Numbered from the stretch's first letter, positions 25,759-34,311 are shown. The stretch is 64,000 nucleotides of DNA from Bernardetia sp. ABR2-2B (GCF_037126435.1 NZ_CP147020.1:4036001-4100000); one strand, 5' to 3'. Numbers and translations: made by a program. The notes: generated by a model not told the origin, from the sequence alone.

Positions 25759-25800
25759 TTTTTTTTATCTAAATTTAAAATCTTTTGTCAGAGGACTGAG

Positions 25801-25809
25801 ATTAATACT
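25801..25809 (+). repeat. Target-site duplication, right copy
   Basis: ATTAATACT repeated exactly on the right side of the IS element. Confidence 0.85.
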
Positions 25810-25878
25810 ATCCAGATAATACTTTTTTAGATAAATTATTTATTGAAGTTATTAAAAAACCACTTTAAAAACAAAAAA

Positions 25879-26739
25879 ATGAATCAAAAAGCAGATTGGA
25901 AAGTCATCGAAGAATTAAATAATATCAAATTCGAAGATATTACTTATAAAAAATCAAATGGAGTAGCTCGTATTGCCTTCAACCGTCCAGAGGTCAGAAA
26001 TGCCTTTCGCCCAAAAACAGTAACCGAATTATACGTAGCTTTTTTAGATGCTAGAGAAGACACTTCTATCGGAGTAGTTTTGCTTTCATCAGAAGGTCCT
26101 TCACCAAAAGACGGAGTTTATTCGTTTTGTAGTGGTGGCGACCAAACTAAACGAGGTCATCAAGGATATGTAGGAGAAGATGGAATGCCACGCCTAAATA
26201 TTTTAGAAGTTCAGCGTCTTATGCGTTTTATGCCAAAGGCTGTTATTGCTGTCGTTAATGGTTGGGCTGTTGGTGGTGGACATAGTTTGCATGTCGTTTG
26301 TGATTTGACACTTGCCAGTAAAGAACACGCCATTTTCAAACAAACGGATGCCGATGTTACCAGTTTTGATGGTGGTTATGGTTCTGCTTATTTGGCTAAA
26401 ATGGTAGGACAAAAACGAGCAAGAGAAATTTTCTTTTTGGGTCGTAATTATTCAGCACAAGAAGCCTATGATATGGGAATGGTAAATGCTGTTATTCCTC
26501 ACGAAGAGTTAGAAGATACGGCTTATGAGTGGGCGCAAGAAATTTTGGAAAAATCGCCTACCTCTATCAAAATGCTAAAATTTGCTTTCAACCTAACAGA
26601 TGACGGAATGGTTGGGCAGCAAGTTTTTGCAGGAGAAGCTACACGCTTGACTTACATGACTGAAGAAGCAAAAGAAGGGAGAAATGCCTTTTTGGAGAAA
26701 AGAAAACCAGACTTTAAAGATATTAAGTGGATTCCTTAA
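25879..26739 (+). CDS. menB: 1,4-dihydroxy-2-naphthoyl-CoA synthase
   Basis: A 286-residue crotonase-fold enzyme of menaquinone synthesis that closes the ring of o-succinylbenzoyl-CoA. Family motifs are FNRPEVRNAFRPKTVTEL, the oxyanion-hole segment YSFCSGGDQ, VNGWAVGGGHSLHVVCDLTLAS and DADVTSFDGGYGSAYLAKMVG with the conserved Asp-Gly pair of MenB. The ATG at 25879 is preferred over an in-frame TTG at 25843. The IS element ends 78 bp upstream, so its promoter may be disturbed or replaced. No other men genes are adjacent. MenB supplies the quinone used by the NDH-2 encoded 7 kb away. Confidence 0.93.
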   Translation: MNQKADWKVIEELNNIKFEDITYKKSNGVARIAFNRPEVRNAFRPKTVTELYVAFLDAREDTSIGVVLLSSEGPSPKDGVYSFCSGGDQTKRGHQGYVGEDGMPRLNILEVQRLMRFMPKAVIAVVNGWAVGGGHSLHVVCDLTLASKEHAIFKQTDADVTSFDGGYGSAYLAKMVGQKRAREIFFLGRNYSAQEAYDMGMVNAVIPHEELEDTAYEWAQEILEKSPTSIKMLKFAFNLTDDGMVGQQVFAGEATRLTYMTEEAKEGRNAFLEKRKPDFKDIKWIP

Positions 26740-26831
26740 ATCAGTTACTAGTAAGTAGTAACCAGTAATCAGTTAAATACAATACAGGTTTTGTGTCATC
26801 ATAAAATTTGTATTTGTATTTATCCTGCCTT

Positions 26832-26878
26832 TCATCATACAAATCATAAAAATCACTCGCTAATCAGTTAGGGTATTT
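26832..26878 (+). repeat. Dispersed 47-bp repeat, copy 2
   Basis: About 43 of 47 bases match 12141-12187. A shorter relative of its right end (TTCAGTTACAGTATTTTG) occurs again at 26929-26946, at the methyltransferase start. Confidence 0.7.
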
Positions 26879-26943
26879 TGTATTTATCTGTATTTTCAAA
26901 TCCTATCAATCCTACCCATCTTTCACCATTCAGTTACAGTATT

Positions 26944-27726
26944 TTGAACCAAGATTACTACAAAAACTATTATCATTTAGAACGAAATCATTGGTGGTTT
27001 GTGGTGCGCCAAGAAATCTTGAAACAAGAACTTCAAAAAATCATTACATCAGAAAATAAAAATGATTTAAAAATCTTAAATATAGGCATTGCAACAGGAA
27101 AAACTACTGAAATGCTTTCTGAATTTGGAGAGGTAACTTCGGTAGAATATGATTCTGCTTGTGCTGAATTTGTAAGGCAAAAGTTAAATATTGAAGTTAT
27201 TGAAGGTTCAATTTTAGAGTTACCTTTTAAAGAAAACAGTTTTGATTTGGTTTGCGCTTTTGATGTTGTAGAACACGTAGAAGACGACAAAAAAGCCGTT
27301 TCGGAAATGAGTAGAGTTTGTAAAACTAAAGGCAGAATTTGTATTACCGTTCCAGCTTTTCAAAGTCTTTGGAGTCATCATGATGAAGTAAATCATCACT
27401 TCAAACGATATAAGATGAGTGAAATTGCAAAATTATTTGATTTGCAAAGTAAAGTCTTAATCAATAATTACTCTTTTAAGATTCTTCGAAAAACCTATTT
27501 TAATTCTTTTCTATTTATTCCTATTTGGCTCTTTCGAAAACTAATTGTTCTAATTCCGAAGCAGTTTATACGAAGAGGTTCAGGTTCTGATTTTGAAATT
27601 TATAAGGGGAACAATTTTTTAGATTCTATTTTGAGAAGTGTTTTTAGGATAGAAAAAAAAATACTCCAAAAGAATATTTCGTTTTCCTTCGGAGTTTCTT
27701 TATTATTTTTTGTAGAAAAAAAGTAG
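26944..27726 (+). CDS. Class I SAM-dependent methyltransferase
   Basis: A 260-residue methyltransferase with the SAM-binding pattern of family 11/25: motif I region LKILNIGIATGKTTEML (a degenerate G-x-G-x-G), SVEYDSACAEFVR after it, and motif FDLVCAFDVVEHVEDDKKAVSEMSRV. The N-terminal NHWWFVVRQEIL is typical of proteins that methylate lipid- or glycan-linked substrates in surface polysaccharide loci. There is no in-frame ATG near the start; TTG at 26944 is proposed because it opens the conserved NQDYYKNYYHLERNHWWF segment, though the frame is open to 26878. The upstream 200 bp (26740-26943) holds repeats only. Substrate unknown. Confidence 0.75.
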   Translation: MNQDYYKNYYHLERNHWWFVVRQEILKQELQKIITSENKNDLKILNIGIATGKTTEMLSEFGEVTSVEYDSACAEFVRQKLNIEVIEGSILELPFKENSFDLVCAFDVVEHVEDDKKAVSEMSRVCKTKGRICITVPAFQSLWSHHDEVNHHFKRYKMSEIAKLFDLQSKVLINNYSFKILRKTYFNSFLFIPIWLFRKLIVLIPKQFIRRGSGSDFEIYKGNNFLDSILRSVFRIEKKILQKNISFSFGVSLLFFVEKK

Positions 27727-27733
27727 CCGTTGA

Positions 27734-29026
27734 TTATTTTTTCAAACTTCCTTTCAAAACATCAATATTCCATTCATTTTCTTTTGCTATTTCCTCTAAA
27801 ACAATCATTTTCCACGAATTAGTAACCGTTTCTAATCCATTCCAAAGAACATCATTCTTGTTTTTATTTGAAAGAATAAGTGACTGGACATTTAATCCTT
27901 TATAATCTGTAAGTGCATCACGTAGGTTTGTAAAGATAATTTCTCGCTGATGAAGTGTTCTTTGATGTTGTTTTTTCTCTTGATAATATTGTTCTTTTTC
28001 TTCTGCTCGTTTGTCCAGTTCTTTAAAAAAAAGATTTTTTCTATCTGATAAATCTATCTTTGAAAGCTCAAAAAACTCATCTGCTCTTTTTTTGAAATGA
28101 TGAGAAGAGCCACGCAATTTTTCCCATTCCTCTAATTTTTGAGGAGGTTTTACGACAAGCTCTGCCAAACGGTTATTTGAAATTATTCTATAATGAGGAC
28201 GATTCACGCTTTTTGCTATTTCATTTCTGAGATTCCAATACATCGCAAAACGAACTGTGTTTTCCTCTGGGAATTTATATTTAATAGCTGATTTTAATGC
28301 TGAAATAGTATTTTTCTCTGCTGAATCATTCTTATTATTGGCACTTTCTGAACCAACTTCTTCTAACTTTTGCCTTTCTTCATCATACCAAGCCCATCTA
28401 TCTAAGTCTTGAAGTTCTTTTTTAAGAATTTCAAAAAGCTCAAATAAATAAATTACATCAGTAGCTGCATAAATAAGTTGTGATTTCGAAAGAGGACGTT
28501 TTGCCCAATCTGAAACCTGTTCTTGTTTTTCTAATTCAATATCTAACTTTTCTTCTACCAAATTTTGAAGACCAATATCATTGCTAGATTTGAGCAAAAA
28601 ACGATACATCAATGCAGTATCTTGAATATTTTTTATAGAACAATTACAAACATCTCCTACTACAATCAAATCGGAAGAAGAGCTATGAAATATCTTTTCA
28701 ATCTTTGGGTTTTCTAAAACTGAAAGTAAAGGCTTTATATTTCCTTCCAACTTGACAGTATCAATTAAATATATTTTGTCTTTATCATAAATCTGAACCA
28801 AACAAAGATGTCTCCCATAATAATTATTATTATCATCAAACTCTGTATCGATAGCAATTTGAGGACATTTTTCCCATTTTAAAGCTGCTTTTTCTAGCTC
28901 TTCAAAGGTTTTGATATAAATTGGATTCGGTATTTTGGGAGGAGCTTTTTTTGCTCCTAGTTGATTGCGCTGTGCTGCGCTTAATAAATCGCCTAATGAA
29001 TGATTTGAAGATGAATTTTTTGACAT
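27734..29026 (-). CDS. rnd: Ribonuclease D-like 3'-5' exonuclease
   Basis: A 430-residue exonuclease of the DEDDy family that trims 3' ends of tRNA precursors and other structured RNAs. The catalytic acids are in IAIDTEFDD (exo I), in FHSSSSDLIVVGD (exo II) and YAATDVIYLFEL (exo III, Tyr and Asp). An HRDC-type helical region follows (about 230-330), and an extra helical and lysine/glutamate-rich segment reaches residue 430. It is convergent with the methyltransferase gene (7-bp gap). It is close behind the dnaJ-like gene on the other side, with a short palindrome between them. Confidence 0.87.
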   Translation of the reverse strand: MSKNSSSNHSLGDLLSAAQRNQLGAKKAPPKIPNPIYIKTFEELEKAALKWEKCPQIAIDTEFDDNNNYYGRHLCLVQIYDKDKIYLIDTVKLEGNIKPLLSVLENPKIEKIFHSSSSDLIVVGDVCNCSIKNIQDTALMYRFLLKSSNDIGLQNLVEEKLDIELEKQEQVSDWAKRPLSKSQLIYAATDVIYLFELFEILKKELQDLDRWAWYDEERQKLEEVGSESANNKNDSAEKNTISALKSAIKYKFPEENTVRFAMYWNLRNEIAKSVNRPHYRIISNNRLAELVVKPPQKLEEWEKLRGSSHHFKKRADEFFELSKIDLSDRKNLFFKELDKRAEEKEQYYQEKKQHQRTLHQREIIFTNLRDALTDYKGLNVQSLILSNKNKNDVLWNGLETVTNSWKMIVLEEIAKENEWNIDVLKGSLKK

Positions 29027-29045
29027 TTTGCTATATGAACATAAT

Positions 29046-29060
29046 AAACCCTAAGGGTTT
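29046..29060. other. Short palindrome between rnd and dnaJ-like gene
   Basis: AAACCCTAAGGGTTT is a perfect 15-nt palindrome-like hairpin between the dnaJ-like stop and the rnd start. It has no T-run on the minus strand, so it is probably not a full terminator. Confidence 0.4.
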
Positions 29061-29067
29061 GAAATAA

Positions 29068-29958
29068 TTACTTTTCTAAATTCGATAACTCTTGAAAAAG
29101 CTCTTTTTCTTTTTGAGATAATTTTGTAGGAAGTTCTACCTCAATCTTAATATACAAATCACCGAACTTTCCAGTTTGGTTATAGATTGGCATTCCCTTT
29201 CCTTTAATTCTGAATATTTTTCCATTGGCAGTTTCAGGAGAGAGAGGAAATAAAATTTTTCCTTTCATTGTTGGAACAGAAATTTTGCCTCCAAGCATTG
29301 CCTCATACAAAGAAACAGTTGCTGTGGTATGCAAGTCGTTATTTTCTCTAGTAAAATCTTTGCTTTCTTCTATTTCTACAACAACGACTATATCCTCCTC
29401 TTTTTCTCCCTTAGCTCCTAACTTGAGTTTTTGTCCGTCTTCAATTCCTTCTTTTAGTTTCAAACGGATTCTGTTTTTATCTACCGTAATTACTCGTGTA
29501 GTCCCTGTATAAGCTTCTTCAAAAGAAATGGTTGTTTTTATTTCTTTTGTTTTTGGCTTTCTTTTTATTCCTGTAGTTTCATTTTTTGCATTAGAAAGAG
29601 CTTCTTTTCCCAAATCCACTACATTTTTGAAAACATCACTCATACGTTCTCTTGTAAAAAGGTCTTTAAATTCAAAGTCTTCTTGTTGCGTTCTTTGGTA
29701 GGCATCTTTTGCTTTGTCAGCAACTTTTTGGTAGCTTCCCCAATTTCTACCCATCAAATCATATTGCGCTCTTTTTGCAGTATCGCTCAAAATATCATAT
29801 GCTTCGGTAAGGTCTTTAAATCTTTTTTCGGCTAAAATATCATTTGGATTACGATCTGGATGATATTTTTTCGCAAGTTCTCTATACTTTCTTTTGATTT
29901 CTTCGGCACTTGCATTTTTACGAAGCCCAAGAATTTTGTAATAATCTTTGTATTGCAT
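29068..29958 (-). CDS. DnaJ-family chaperone (CbpA-like, no zinc finger)
   Basis: A 296-residue J-domain co-chaperone for DnaK. The J domain occupies residues 1-70 (YYKILGLRKNASAEEIKRKYRELAKKYHPDRNPND, with the HPD motif). A linker (about 75-160) replaces the Gly/Phe-rich and zinc-finger regions of DnaJ, and the C-terminal domain is present (TISFEEAYTGTTRVITV ... DLHTTATVSLYEAMLGGKISVPTMKGKILFPLSPETANGKIFRIKGKGMP). This is the CbpA architecture. The ATG at 29958 is chosen, since the longer frame would translate a dispersed hairpin repeat. That repeat lies in the leader 13 nt before the start. Confidence 0.87.
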   Translation of the reverse strand: MQYKDYYKILGLRKNASAEEIKRKYRELAKKYHPDRNPNDILAEKRFKDLTEAYDILSDTAKRAQYDLMGRNWGSYQKVADKAKDAYQRTQQEDFEFKDLFTRERMSDVFKNVVDLGKEALSNAKNETTGIKRKPKTKEIKTTISFEEAYTGTTRVITVDKNRIRLKLKEGIEDGQKLKLGAKGEKEEDIVVVVEIEESKDFTRENNDLHTTATVSLYEAMLGGKISVPTMKGKILFPLSPETANGKIFRIKGKGMPIYNQTGKFGDLYIKIEVELPTKLSQKEKELFQELSNLEK

Positions 29959-29970
29959 GGTGTATAAGTG

Positions 29971-30000
29971 TGTCGCTCGTGAGGACACGAGCAACGGCTA
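29971..30000 (-). repeat. 5'-leader hairpin repeat, copy upstream of dnaJ-like gene
   Basis: GCTCGTG (29975-29981) pairs with CACGAGC (29986-29992) over a 4-nt loop, with an adjacent CCGTTG motif (gene sense). Close relatives lie at 49674-49712 and 56148-56178, and part of one at 45826-45848. Confidence 0.7.
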
Positions 30001-30049
30001 TTTTTTTTGTTTTTATAATCTGAAGAAATTTTGCCGTTGTCCTATATTT

Positions 30050-30889
30050 CTACCAATCTGGTTTTCCTGTTTTACGAGGTTTTTTGCTTCTACGTTGTTG
30101 TTGTTGTAAATATTGTGCTTCATTTTGTTTCATAGCATCCAAAATCTGTTCAGCTTTTTCTTGAGAAATATCCATATCTTTCAATTTATCAGCAGCAGAT
30201 TGTTGTTGTTTCTGTGCTTGTTTTTGAGCATCTTTTTCTTCTTTACTTTGGTCTTGCTCTTGATTTTCTTGTCCGTCTTGCTGGTCTTGATTTTGGTCTT
30301 CTTCACTTTTCTGTTCGTCTTGTTCCTGCTGATCTTGTTCTTCTTTTTGTTTTTCGTCTTCACTTTTATCTTTCTGTTCTTGCTCTTGTTTTTGCATTTC
30401 TATATCTAAAAGACGTTTCAAAAGCTCATAATCAAAACGAGCTTCTTCATTATGTTCATCAGCACGAAGCGCATTTTTAAAATTGACTAACGCATCTTCA
30501 TAAACTTTCTTTTTGTCTTTTGGCTTTGTTTTTTTTGAACCTGCACGTTTTGCTTTCAATATTCCCACTTGCAGATTTGCAACGCTACGAACTTTATCAT
30601 TTTTGCTATTTACAGCCTGTGAATAATACGTCAAGGCAGAAGAAATGGCAGATGTATCTTGCTGTTCAAAATAAGAGTGCGCCAAATTAAGTGTAACTGT
30701 TGGCTCTTCTAATTTCCAAATATTATTCATGTAAAGAAGTTCGGATGCTGCCTCTTTATATTTTTTTTCTTTATATAATTTTGTTGCTGTTTTCTTTGCG
30801 CTATTGGTTTGGAATATATACACAGGATTCCACCACTCTTGACCGAGCGAAAGACCTAAAAAAGCAAGAAGTAAAACAAGTTTTTGCAT
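30050..30889 (-). CDS. BatC-like TPR protein with Gln/Glu/Lys-rich tail
   Basis: A 279-residue exported or membrane-anchored protein. A signal sequence (MQKLVLLLAFLGLSLG) precedes TPR-like helices (about 30-150, ATKLYKEKKYKEAASELLYMNN, ALTYYSQAVNSKND, ALVNFKNALRADEHN). A 90-residue stretch made of Gln, Glu, Lys and Asp (about 165-240) follows, then a short conserved-looking end (DKLKDMDISQEKAEQILDAMKQNEAQYLQQQQRR...GKPDW). That end resembles BatC of the Bacteroidota bat (aerotolerance) operon, where BatA/B/C/D/E form an envelope complex. None of the other bat genes is adjacent. The ATG at 30889 starts the signal sequence. Family call is moderate. Confidence 0.6.
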   Translation of the reverse strand: MQKLVLLLAFLGLSLGQEWWNPVYIFQTNSAKKTATKLYKEKKYKEAASELLYMNNIWKLEEPTVTLNLAHSYFEQQDTSAISSALTYYSQAVNSKNDKVRSVANLQVGILKAKRAGSKKTKPKDKKKVYEDALVNFKNALRADEHNEEARFDYELLKRLLDIEMQKQEQEQKDKSEDEKQKEEQDQQEQDEQKSEEDQNQDQQDGQENQEQDQSKEEKDAQKQAQKQQQSAADKLKDMDISQEKAEQILDAMKQNEAQYLQQQQRRSKKPRKTGKPDW

Positions 30890-30940
30890 GATTTTTCTGT
30901 GAATAAATTCTATTCTAAATACAATTATTTTATTTAGGAA

Positions 30941-30962
30941 GGACAAGGCGTACCTTGCCCCT
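30941..30962. repeat. Small palindromic repeat
   Basis: CAAGG-CGTA-CCTTG hairpin with GG/CC edges, between the pdhA-like and BatC-like genes. The phrase is of a kind found dispersed in several genomes; only this copy is in the window. Confidence 0.4.
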
Positions 30963-30985
30963 ACAAAAATTCAAAATGATAATAA

Positions 30986-32080
30986 TTAATCCATAATAAA
31001 AGGATAATCTTCTTGTTTATAAATATCCTTGAATGCTTCCTCTGCATCTGGAAAGTCAGATTCTTCTGCGAACTTAACAGACTCTTCTACTTTTGATTTT
31101 ATATCTGCATCAATTTTATCCAAATCTTCTTGAGAAGCGTATTTTTCTTTCAAGATAACGTCTTTTACTTGTTCGATAGGGTCTTTTTTACGGTATTCGT
31201 TTACTTCCTCACGAGTACGATATTTTGCTGGGTCAGACATTGAATGCCCTTTGTAACGATATGTTCTGAACTCCAAAAGTGTAGGGCCTTCTCCACTTCT
31301 AGCTCTTTCTGCTGCTCTTGCAACGGCTTCATGAACTGCTTCTACGCTCATTGCATCCACAGCTTCTGAAGGCATATCATAAGACTCTCCAAGAGTGGAC
31401 AAATCAATTACATTTGATGTTCTTTCAACAGAAGTTCCCATTGCATAACCATTGTTTTCAATGACAAAAATAACAGGGATTTTCCAAAGCATAGCCATAT
31501 TGAAAGCTTCATGGATTGCTCCTTGACGAACTGCACCATCTCCCATATAACAGATACAAAGGTTACCAGTTTCGTTATATTTTTCTGCAAAACCAATACC
31601 TGCACCCATCGGAACTTGCGCCCCAACAATACCGTGTCCACCCATAAAATTGACTTCTTTGTCAAACATGTGCATAGAGCCACCTTTTCCCTTTGAGCAA
31701 CCTGTTTCTTTACCAAAAAGCTCTGCCATTACTGCATTTGGAGAAGTTCCCAGTCCGAGTGGATGAGCATGGTCTCTATAAGCTGTTATCCATTTATCGT
31801 CTTTTGTAAGTGCCGAAACTGCTCCAGCTACACAGGCTTCTTGTCCGATATACAAATGACAAAAACCTCTAATTTTTTGCTGTCCGTAAAGCTGCCCTGC
31901 TTTTTCTTCAAACTTACGCATGAGTTGCATGTCTTCGTACCATTTCATATATACCTCTTTTGAGAAAGAAGATTTTTTGGCTGAAGTTTTTGAAGTTGTT
32001 TTTTTTGTAGCCGTTTTAGCTGGTGCTTTGCGAGTTGGCTTTTTAGTTGTTGTTTTGCTTGTGTTTTTTGCGTCGCTCAT
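30986..32080 (-). CDS. pdhA: Pyruvate dehydrogenase E1 component, alpha subunit, with basic N-terminal extension
   Basis: A 364-residue thiamine-diphosphate enzyme subunit that decarboxylates pyruvate and, with E1 beta, passes the acetyl group to the lipoyl arm of E2. The ThDP motif starts at GDGAVRQGAIHEAFNMAMLWKIPVIFVIENN, and the substrate/phosphorylation-loop region TYRYKGHSMSDPAKYRTREEV is intact. The first 38 residues are an unusual run of Lys, Thr, Ala and Ser (TKKPTRKAPAKTATKKTTSK) before the canonical fold at SFSKEVYMKWYEDMQLMRKFEEK. No pdhB or E2 gene adjoins. LipA, which supplies the lipoyl cofactor, is encoded 5 kb away. Confidence 0.9.
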   Translation of the reverse strand: MSDAKNTSKTTTKKPTRKAPAKTATKKTTSKTSAKKSSFSKEVYMKWYEDMQLMRKFEEKAGQLYGQQKIRGFCHLYIGQEACVAGAVSALTKDDKWITAYRDHAHPLGLGTSPNAVMAELFGKETGCSKGKGGSMHMFDKEVNFMGGHGIVGAQVPMGAGIGFAEKYNETGNLCICYMGDGAVRQGAIHEAFNMAMLWKIPVIFVIENNGYAMGTSVERTSNVIDLSTLGESYDMPSEAVDAMSVEAVHEAVARAAERARSGEGPTLLEFRTYRYKGHSMSDPAKYRTREEVNEYRKKDPIEQVKDVILKEKYASQEDLDKIDADIKSKVEESVKFAEESDFPDAEEAFKDIYKQEDYPFIMD

Positions 32081-32203
32081 AATTATAGAGTTGTATAGAT
32101 AGTGGCGTTTGTGCTTTTTTGTGTCTAATTAAAATGTCTTTTTATAGTAAGGCAAGTTACCAATTTTTTAAGAAAAACGATAATTTCATTTTGATAGAAT
32201 GTT

Positions 32204-32722
32204 TTATTTAATAATTTTTCCATCTATAAAGTGTTGAATGTCTTTTGCTAACTTTCTATTATAACCTAAAAAAATCAAGTAGTTTATCAAAAAACCAAAA
32301 CTAAAGAAAACAGGTAAAAATATAAAAAAGCCAATAGAATCATAATAACCGTAGAAAATAGAAAATAAAGCAGGGAAACAAGCAAAAAAGACCAACATAA
32401 TAAAAAGAATAATACCTGTCTTAAAGTTATGATGTGGAGTAATGATTACTTCTACAATTGTTTCAAGTGGATTACTTTTATTTTCTTTTATTGTTCCCTG
32501 TGCTGTTGGTGGATGGTCTTTATTTCCTCTTGAACGTCTTCCAATTTCAAATGTATTTTTTTCTATTTTACCATGATAACTTAATGGCACAAGCTCAAAT
32601 ATAGATTTTTTCTTAGGTTCTAGACTAATTTTGCTTTCTAATCTTTGTATCACTTTTTGAGTAGAAAGAGAAGTTTGGTAAGTAATTTTTTTTATTGGAA
32701 GTAAAGCATATAAAAATTTCAT
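32204..32722 (-). CDS. Hypothetical membrane protein, two transmembrane helices
   Basis: A 172-residue protein with a soluble N-terminal domain of about 100 residues (KVIQRLESKISL..., GTIKENKSNPLETIVEVIITPH) and a C-terminal pair of hydrophobic helices (GIILFIMLVFFACFPALFSIFYG, SIGFFIFLPVFFSFGFLINYLIFL). The ATG at 32722 begins a typical start (MKFLYALLPIKKITYQ); an in-frame ATG at 32776 is less likely. No family is recognised. It is isolated by more than 110 bp on each side. Confidence 0.5.
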   Translation of the reverse strand: MKFLYALLPIKKITYQTSLSTQKVIQRLESKISLEPKKKSIFELVPLSYHGKIEKNTFEIGRRSRGNKDHPPTAQGTIKENKSNPLETIVEVIITPHHNFKTGIILFIMLVFFACFPALFSIFYGYYDSIGFFIFLPVFFSFGFLINYLIFLGYNRKLAKDIQHFIDGKIIK

Positions 32723-32841
32723 GATTTGAATAAGTTTTATACAGGTAGAGCAATTTAATAAATTTGAAACTCTCAAGGTTTTAGATTAAGAGTTTCAAGT
32801 TTATACAACTGCTAAAAAGTCAGAAGATTCATATTATTTCC

Positions 32842-34197
32842 CTAAACATACAATTTTTCTTTTCTTTCTTTGGATGTTATTTGAGTAGGAATAATCAAAC
32901 GGTTACTTCTGTCATAGGTAAAATAATTCCAAATCCAACTAGTCAGAATAAGCAATCTGTTTTTAAAACCAATGATAAACATTAAATGAACAAAAAGCCA
33001 TACAAACCACGCAAAAAAGCCTTGAAAACTCATTTTGTTAGGCAAATCTACAACGGCACGATTTCTTCCAACTGTTGCCATACTTCCTTTATCAAAATAT
33101 TTAAATGGTTTCATTTCTTTTTTATTAAGCATTCTCTTTAAGTTGTCGCCTAGTGTTTTTCCTTGTTGCATTGCTACTGGTGCAAGCATTGGAAAGCCTT
33201 TTGGATGGTCTTCTGAAACCATTGCAGCAATATCGCCAAGTGCAAAAATATTTTTTAGTCCTTTTACTCTACTATATTCATCTACTATAATTCGGTTTCC
33301 TTTCAGAATTGCTTCTTCTGGAAGTCCTTTTATTAAATTTCCTGTTACTCCTGCTGCCCAAACGAGTGTTGTGGAAGGTAAATTCATTCCATTAGAAAGC
33401 TCCACATGATTTCCATCAAATTCTTTTACACTTACTTCTTTCCAAATCTGAACTGTAAAGTCTTTAAGGTATTCTTCTGCTTTCTTACTTGCATTTTCAG
33501 TCATTCCACCTAAAAGCTTCTCTCCAGCTTCCACCAAATGAATTTGCATTTTTCTAAAGTCTAGTTCGGGATAATCTTTTGGCAAAACATGTAATTTCAA
33601 TTCTCCCAAAGCACCAGCCACTTCTACACCAGTAGGACCTCCACCTACAATAACTACATTCATAAGTGATTGTTGCTCTTCGATAGTTTCGGCAAGTTGT
33701 GCCTTTTCAAAATTTCTCAACAAATGATTTCGAATCGCTAAAGCTTGAGGAACTTGCTTGAGTGCAAATGCTTTTTCTTCAATGGATTTATTGCCATAAA
33801 AATTAGTTTTCGAACCGTTTGCAATCACTAAATAATCGTATCGTAGAGTTCCTAAGTTTGTCTCAACTGTATTTTTGTCGTGCTGAATTTCTGTAACAGT
33901 AGCCACTCTAAAGTAAAAATCAGATTTATTTTTCTTATTCTTCAAAACTTTACGCAAAGGACCTGCAATGGCATCAGCTTCTAATCCTGCTGTTGCTACT
34001 TGATATAAAAGAGGTTGAAAAGTATGAAAGTTATATCTATCAATCATCACAATTTGAGCATCAACAGAACGCAGTTTTTTGGAAAGTTCCAGTCCTGCAA
34101 AACCTCCTCCAATAATCACAATACGTGGTTTGTTGGCAGCAGGAATGTGTAGTTCTGATGTAAAGTTGAGTTCCGAAGTCGTTGCAGGGATTAACAT
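32842..34197 (-). CDS. ndh: Type II NADH:quinone oxidoreductase
   Basis: A 451-residue peripheral membrane flavoprotein that oxidises NADH and reduces menaquinone without pumping protons. FAD-binding Rossmann motif RIVIIGGGFAGLELSKKL opens the fold, a second Rossmann motif NVVIVGGGPTGVEVAGALGEL (about 180-200) binds NADH, and FALGDIAAM is the second FAD motif. The quinone-site segment (APVAMQQGKTLGDNL) and a C-terminal hydrophobic membrane-binding part (FQGFFAWFVWLFVHLMFIIGF) are present. Length fits NDH-2. Monocistronic, with an upstream hairpin shared with fbaB. Confidence 0.92.
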   Translation of the reverse strand: MLIPATTSELNFTSELHIPAANKPRIVIIGGGFAGLELSKKLRSVDAQIVMIDRYNFHTFQPLLYQVATAGLEADAIAGPLRKVLKNKKNKSDFYFRVATVTEIQHDKNTVETNLGTLRYDYLVIANGSKTNFYGNKSIEEKAFALKQVPQALAIRNHLLRNFEKAQLAETIEEQQSLMNVVIVGGGPTGVEVAGALGELKLHVLPKDYPELDFRKMQIHLVEAGEKLLGGMTENASKKAEEYLKDFTVQIWKEVSVKEFDGNHVELSNGMNLPSTTLVWAAGVTGNLIKGLPEEAILKGNRIIVDEYSRVKGLKNIFALGDIAAMVSEDHPKGFPMLAPVAMQQGKTLGDNLKRMLNKKEMKPFKYFDKGSMATVGRNRAVVDLPNKMSFQGFFAWFVWLFVHLMFIIGFKNRLLILTSWIWNYFTYDRSNRLIIPTQITSKERKEKLYV

Positions 34198-34311
34198 AAT
34201 AAATTAATTTTATTAAAAAGACGTTTTAGGATTTTAGTCGTTTACTTAAACGCAAAATAGCTTAGTAAGTTTAAATTATCAGACTATTTTGAAACCTTTT
34301 CAAGGGTGTAT

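Larger units (their letters stand above)
24633..25800. mobile_element. IS4-family insertion sequence, intact, 1168 bp
   Basis: The element is bounded by 18-bp imperfect inverted repeats that match at 14 of 18 positions: left 24633-24650 (CTTACTCCATTGACAAAA) and right 25783-25800 (reverse complement CTCAGTCCTCTGACAAAA). It is flanked by a perfect 9-bp direct repeat. It carries one transposase gene whose stop codon lies inside the left inverted repeat. The intact ORF, ends and target duplication point to a recent insertion. Removing it restores an 87-bp divergent intergenic region between the gene at 24614 and menB. Confidence 0.9.

Noticed and set aside
25843..25878. TTG start for menB at 25843
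   Set aside because: The ATG at 25879 fits the MenB family start, and the 12 extra residues are lysine/asparagine-rich and unlike the family.
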